From Calditrichota bacterium (lineage in GTDB: Bacteria; Zixibacteria; MSB-5A5; GN15; FEB-12), in assembly GCA_030641085.1 (NCBI GenBank), contig DAOWIC010000031.1:1-9143 (forward strand): 9,143 bases of DNA, written 5' to 3'. Made by a program: the position numbers and the translations under genes. The notes below the pieces were generated by a model. That model was not told where the DNA came from and ran no database searches. It saw nothing but the letters and a program-made list of their open reading frames with translations. Numbering within the stretch: the stretch's first letter is position 1; the number at the start of each line of letters is the position of its first letter. Below, piece after piece: positions 7,450 to 9,143 of the stretch.

Positions 7450-7455
7450 CTCCCC
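7450..7455 (-). promoter_or_regulatory. Ribosome binding site of the 1318-residue gene
   Basis: GGGGAG on the - strand (within AGGGGAGA) lies 5 bases before ATG 7444. It decides this start over a frame extension of 38 residues whose codons would overlap the promoter and the upstream terminator. Confidence 0.8.
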
Positions 7456-7479
7456 TGAGAGGACATGGATCAATTGGAC

Positions 7480-7515
7480 TATACTCAAATATACAACAAG
7501 TGCCATACTTGTCAA
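7480..7515 (-). promoter_or_regulatory. Promoter of the 1318-residue dockerin gene
   Basis: On the - strand TTGACA (7515-7510), a 16-base spacer and TATATT (7493-7488) form a sigma-70-like promoter. TATATTTG also fits the Bacteroidetes-type -7 box TAnnTTTG. The -10 is part of GTATATTTGAGTATA, two GTATA copies 10 bases apart, matching 13 of 15 bases of the element before the 603-residue paralogue. The predicted leader is about 36 bases. Confidence 0.7.
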
Positions 7516-7556
7516 GGTCGGCGGTTTGTCCCGACACCATTAACGGGGTCGGATAC

Positions 7557-7588
7557 AAAAAAGGGGTATCCCAAAAGCGGGATACCCC
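7557..7588 (-). terminator. Rho-independent terminator of the right-hand sorting-domain gene
   Basis: On the - strand GGGGTATCCC (7588-7579) pairs perfectly with GGGATACCCC (7572-7563) across a six-base loop. A run of six T (A stretch 7557-7562) follows directly. It begins about 31 bases after the TAA stop at 7619 and separates this gene from the promoter of the next gene on the same strand. Confidence 0.9.
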
Positions 7589-7618
7589 ATCGCAGTTGCA
7601 TCGTTTCAGAGTGCAGGT

Positions 7619-9143
7619 TTATTTTTTGACGATGATTTTGCCGTTGTATTTTGTCCCCTTGAGAAACCAGGAGTAAACGCCCACCGAAACCTGGCTGCCC
7701 GAGGAGTTTAGGCCGTCCCAGGCCCAGCTTCCGGAGACACCGCTGGCGAGCAGAACCGTTTCGCCCGAGACGGTTTGTATCAGCAGGTCGGTCGGCTTAG
7801 TGGGCAGGTTGAATGAGAGCAGTTGCCCGTTGTTGAAATTCACCGGGTTGGGATAAGCGTAGACCTTGGAGCTAACGGAAAAAGCGTAGACGGCGGAGTA
7901 ATCATAATTGTTGACCCGCACGCGCCAGTAATAGAGCTGGTTGCGTCCGAGCGGTTCGTCAACCCGCCATTCGGTAAAATTCAGGTTACTTTCGGGGATC
8001 GGCGCCGAGGAGGCAACCGTGTTGAAAAAGCTCGAGTCGGCGGCGACATCGAAATAATAGAAGTTCTGTCCCGGTATGGCGATATTTTGCGCCGACAGGG
8101 TCGGCTTGATGGCCGAAACCACCGCACCGTCATCGGGAATCAGTTTGGCCGAGATCAGGCTTTCGTCGCCGGTCGATATGTTGATGCTGGCGTAGCAGGA
8201 TGTCACGTTCGACATTGCCGAAGCATTACCGGCCTCGTCAAACGCCCTCATGGCGACATAGCAGAGCGCGTTCGGCTCCAGTCCGGAGACAACCATCGTC
8301 TGCGGTGTTCCGGCCACCTCCGGCTGGGGGGGATCGGCGACAGTGTAGCTGATCGCGTCCCAATCGGCCGCGGTGAATGACTCGTAGGACAGTTTGATGA
8401 CATAAGAAGCGGCGGTGCCGTAACTGCCGTCGTCACCGGTCGAGGTCCACGCCAGGTCGATATTGCCGTTGCCGGTACCGGTCGCACCCTGAAGATCGTC
8501 GACGGGATCCGGATCGGTTTCATCGCTGCCACTGCCGCTCTCGTTGACTGTGATGCGCACCACCTCGGCATCCTGCAGTGGCTCGGAATCGAGTGCCGCG
8601 AAAGTGATATCGTAAGTTCCCGCCTGAGTCCCGCTCGGGGTCCAGGCAAACGTGCCGTTACCGTTGTTATGAACGACAAAAGAAGCTCCCGTCGGCAGCG
8701 GGACGGCCGTTAGCGACGGCGTGTCGTAATCATCGGAGGCTGAGACTGAAAAGCTCAGCAGTTCACCGGCGACAACCGTTTTGGATCCGATCGGGCTCAG
8801 TACCGGCCCCTGGTTGGGTTGGCCGCCGTCACCCTCGGTTTGTGCCAGCAGCGGTGCGAGGCTGGGTGCATCCGAACCCAGCGCTAAAGTGGTGTCCCAG
8901 ATATCGCCGGCTTTTGCAACCTGAATGAAGAAATTGTTATAGTTGGTCGTGTCAGGAGCCGAACTCGACTCATACCACATATTGACAACCCTGGAGAACT
9001 TACCCATGTTGTTGCTGACACCGGTAAAGGTCTGCCCCCGGTTGTTTCTCACGGTTACATCGGCGCCGGTTACCACCAGACCGTTGTTACCTATCACTGT
9101 CAGGTCCACGGTCTCCTGAATCAGGATATCCCGTGGAGTGTCC
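7619..9143 (-). CDS. C-terminal part of a multidomain surface protein with a T9SS-like sorting domain (5' partial)
   Basis: The frame is open to the right edge (visible start DTPRDILIQETV). GTG at 9109 is therefore probably internal, and 507 residues are visible. In order: a transthyretin/carboxypeptidase-regulatory-like stretch (GADVTVRNNRGQTFTG, about 9070-9000); a putative Ig (He_PIG) or cadherin-like domain (PIGSKTVVAGELLSFSVSA ... AGTYDITFAA, 8812-8543); a fibronectin type III domain (DLAWTSTGDDG ... VAMRAFDEAGN, 8512-8180); another FN3/Ig-like domain with the YYWRVRV strand (8149-7871); and a T9SS type A-like C-terminal domain (VYAYPNPVNF ... AWDGLNSSG ... SVGVYSWFLKGTKYNGKIIV, 7864-7622). 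Such stacks of beta-sandwiches ahead of a sorting domain are typical of surface adhesins or spacer stalks of exported enzymes. Any enzyme or beta-helix part would be off the window. It has its own terminator and is not co-transcribed with the dockerin genes, as judged from the intervening promoter. Confidence 0.83.
   Translation of the reverse strand, partial: DTPRDILIQETVDLTVIGNNGLVVTGADVTVRNNRGQTFTGVSNNMGKFSRVVNMWYESSSAPDTTNYNNFFIQVAKAGDIWDTTLALGSDAPSLAPLLAQTEGDGGQPNQGPVLSPIGSKTVVAGELLSFSVSASDDYDTPSLTAVPLPTGASFVVHNNGNGTFAWTPSGTQAGTYDITFAALDSEPLQDAEVVRITVNESGSGSDETDPDPVDDLQGATGTGNGNIDLAWTSTGDDGSYGTAASYVIKLSYESFTAADWDAISYTVADPPQPEVAGTPQTMVVSGLEPNALCYVAMRAFDEAGNASAMSNVTSCYASINISTGDESLISAKLIPDDGAVVSAIKPTLSAQNIAIPGQNFYYFDVAADSSFFNTVASSAPIPESNLNFTEWRVDEPLGRNQLYYWRVRVNNYDYSAVYAFSVSSKVYAYPNPVNFNNGQLLSFNLPTKPTDLLIQTVSGETVLLASGVSGSWAWDGLNSSGSQVSVGVYSWFLKGTKYNGKIIVKK

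Noticed and set aside
7445..7558. Upstream extension of the 1318-residue gene by 38 codons
   Set aside because: It would place codons over the promoter and next to the terminator of the preceding gene, and it would bury the signal peptide. ATG 7444 has a strong ribosome site.

Overview
This window looks like a piece of chromosome from a Gram-negative bacterium of the Fibrobacteres-Chlorobi-Bacteroidetes (FCB) superphylum. A candidate phylum of the Zixibacteria type is my best guess, but that is inference. Four signs support it: a PorV/PorQ (UPF0164)-type outer-membrane protein, two proteins ending in type IX secretion system (T9SS)-like C-terminal sorting domains, large secreted proteins ending in dockerin-type calcium repeats, and a promoter -10 region (TATATTTG) that fits the Bacteroidetes-type TAnnTTTG box. 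There are no RNA genes, mobile elements, CRISPR arrays or phage genes. Every gene encodes a secreted or envelope protein.

Layout. On the + strand, positions 1-1368 hold the end of an operon: the C-terminus of a secreted protein with a T9SS-like sorting domain (cut by the left edge), then 19 bases later a complete PorV/PorQ-like outer-membrane beta-barrel gene. A strong bidirectional terminator (1388-1426) separates this from three genes on the - strand. Reading leftward from the right edge these are: (i) a multidomain beta-sandwich surface protein ending in a T9SS-like sorting domain (7619-9143, N-terminus off the window) with its own terminator; (ii) a 1318-residue secreted protein (3488-7444) made of a conserved N-terminal module, a large inserted block, a second conserved module, an Ig-like domain, seven FG-GAP/VCBS repeats and a dockerin; (iii) a 603-residue paralogue (1457-3268) with the same two conserved modules, no insert, a different beta-sandwich and a dockerin.

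How they may work together. PorV-type proteins are known in T9SS as outer-membrane partners that take sorting-domain cargo to the surface attachment machinery, so the PorV-like gene and the two sorting-domain proteins fit one export route. The two dockerin paralogues have signal peptides but no recognisable T9SS sorting domain, so they probably use a different route or anchor. Each has its own promoter, and the two promoters are strikingly alike (TTGACA, 16-base spacer, TATATT, and a 10-base-spaced GTATA repeat), which suggests co-regulation.

The most interesting items are the dockerin paralogue pair with its unexplained conserved modules (function unknown to me), the roughly 340-residue insertion in the larger copy, and the shared promoter element. 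I see no enzyme in the window and do not claim a new defence or metabolic system.
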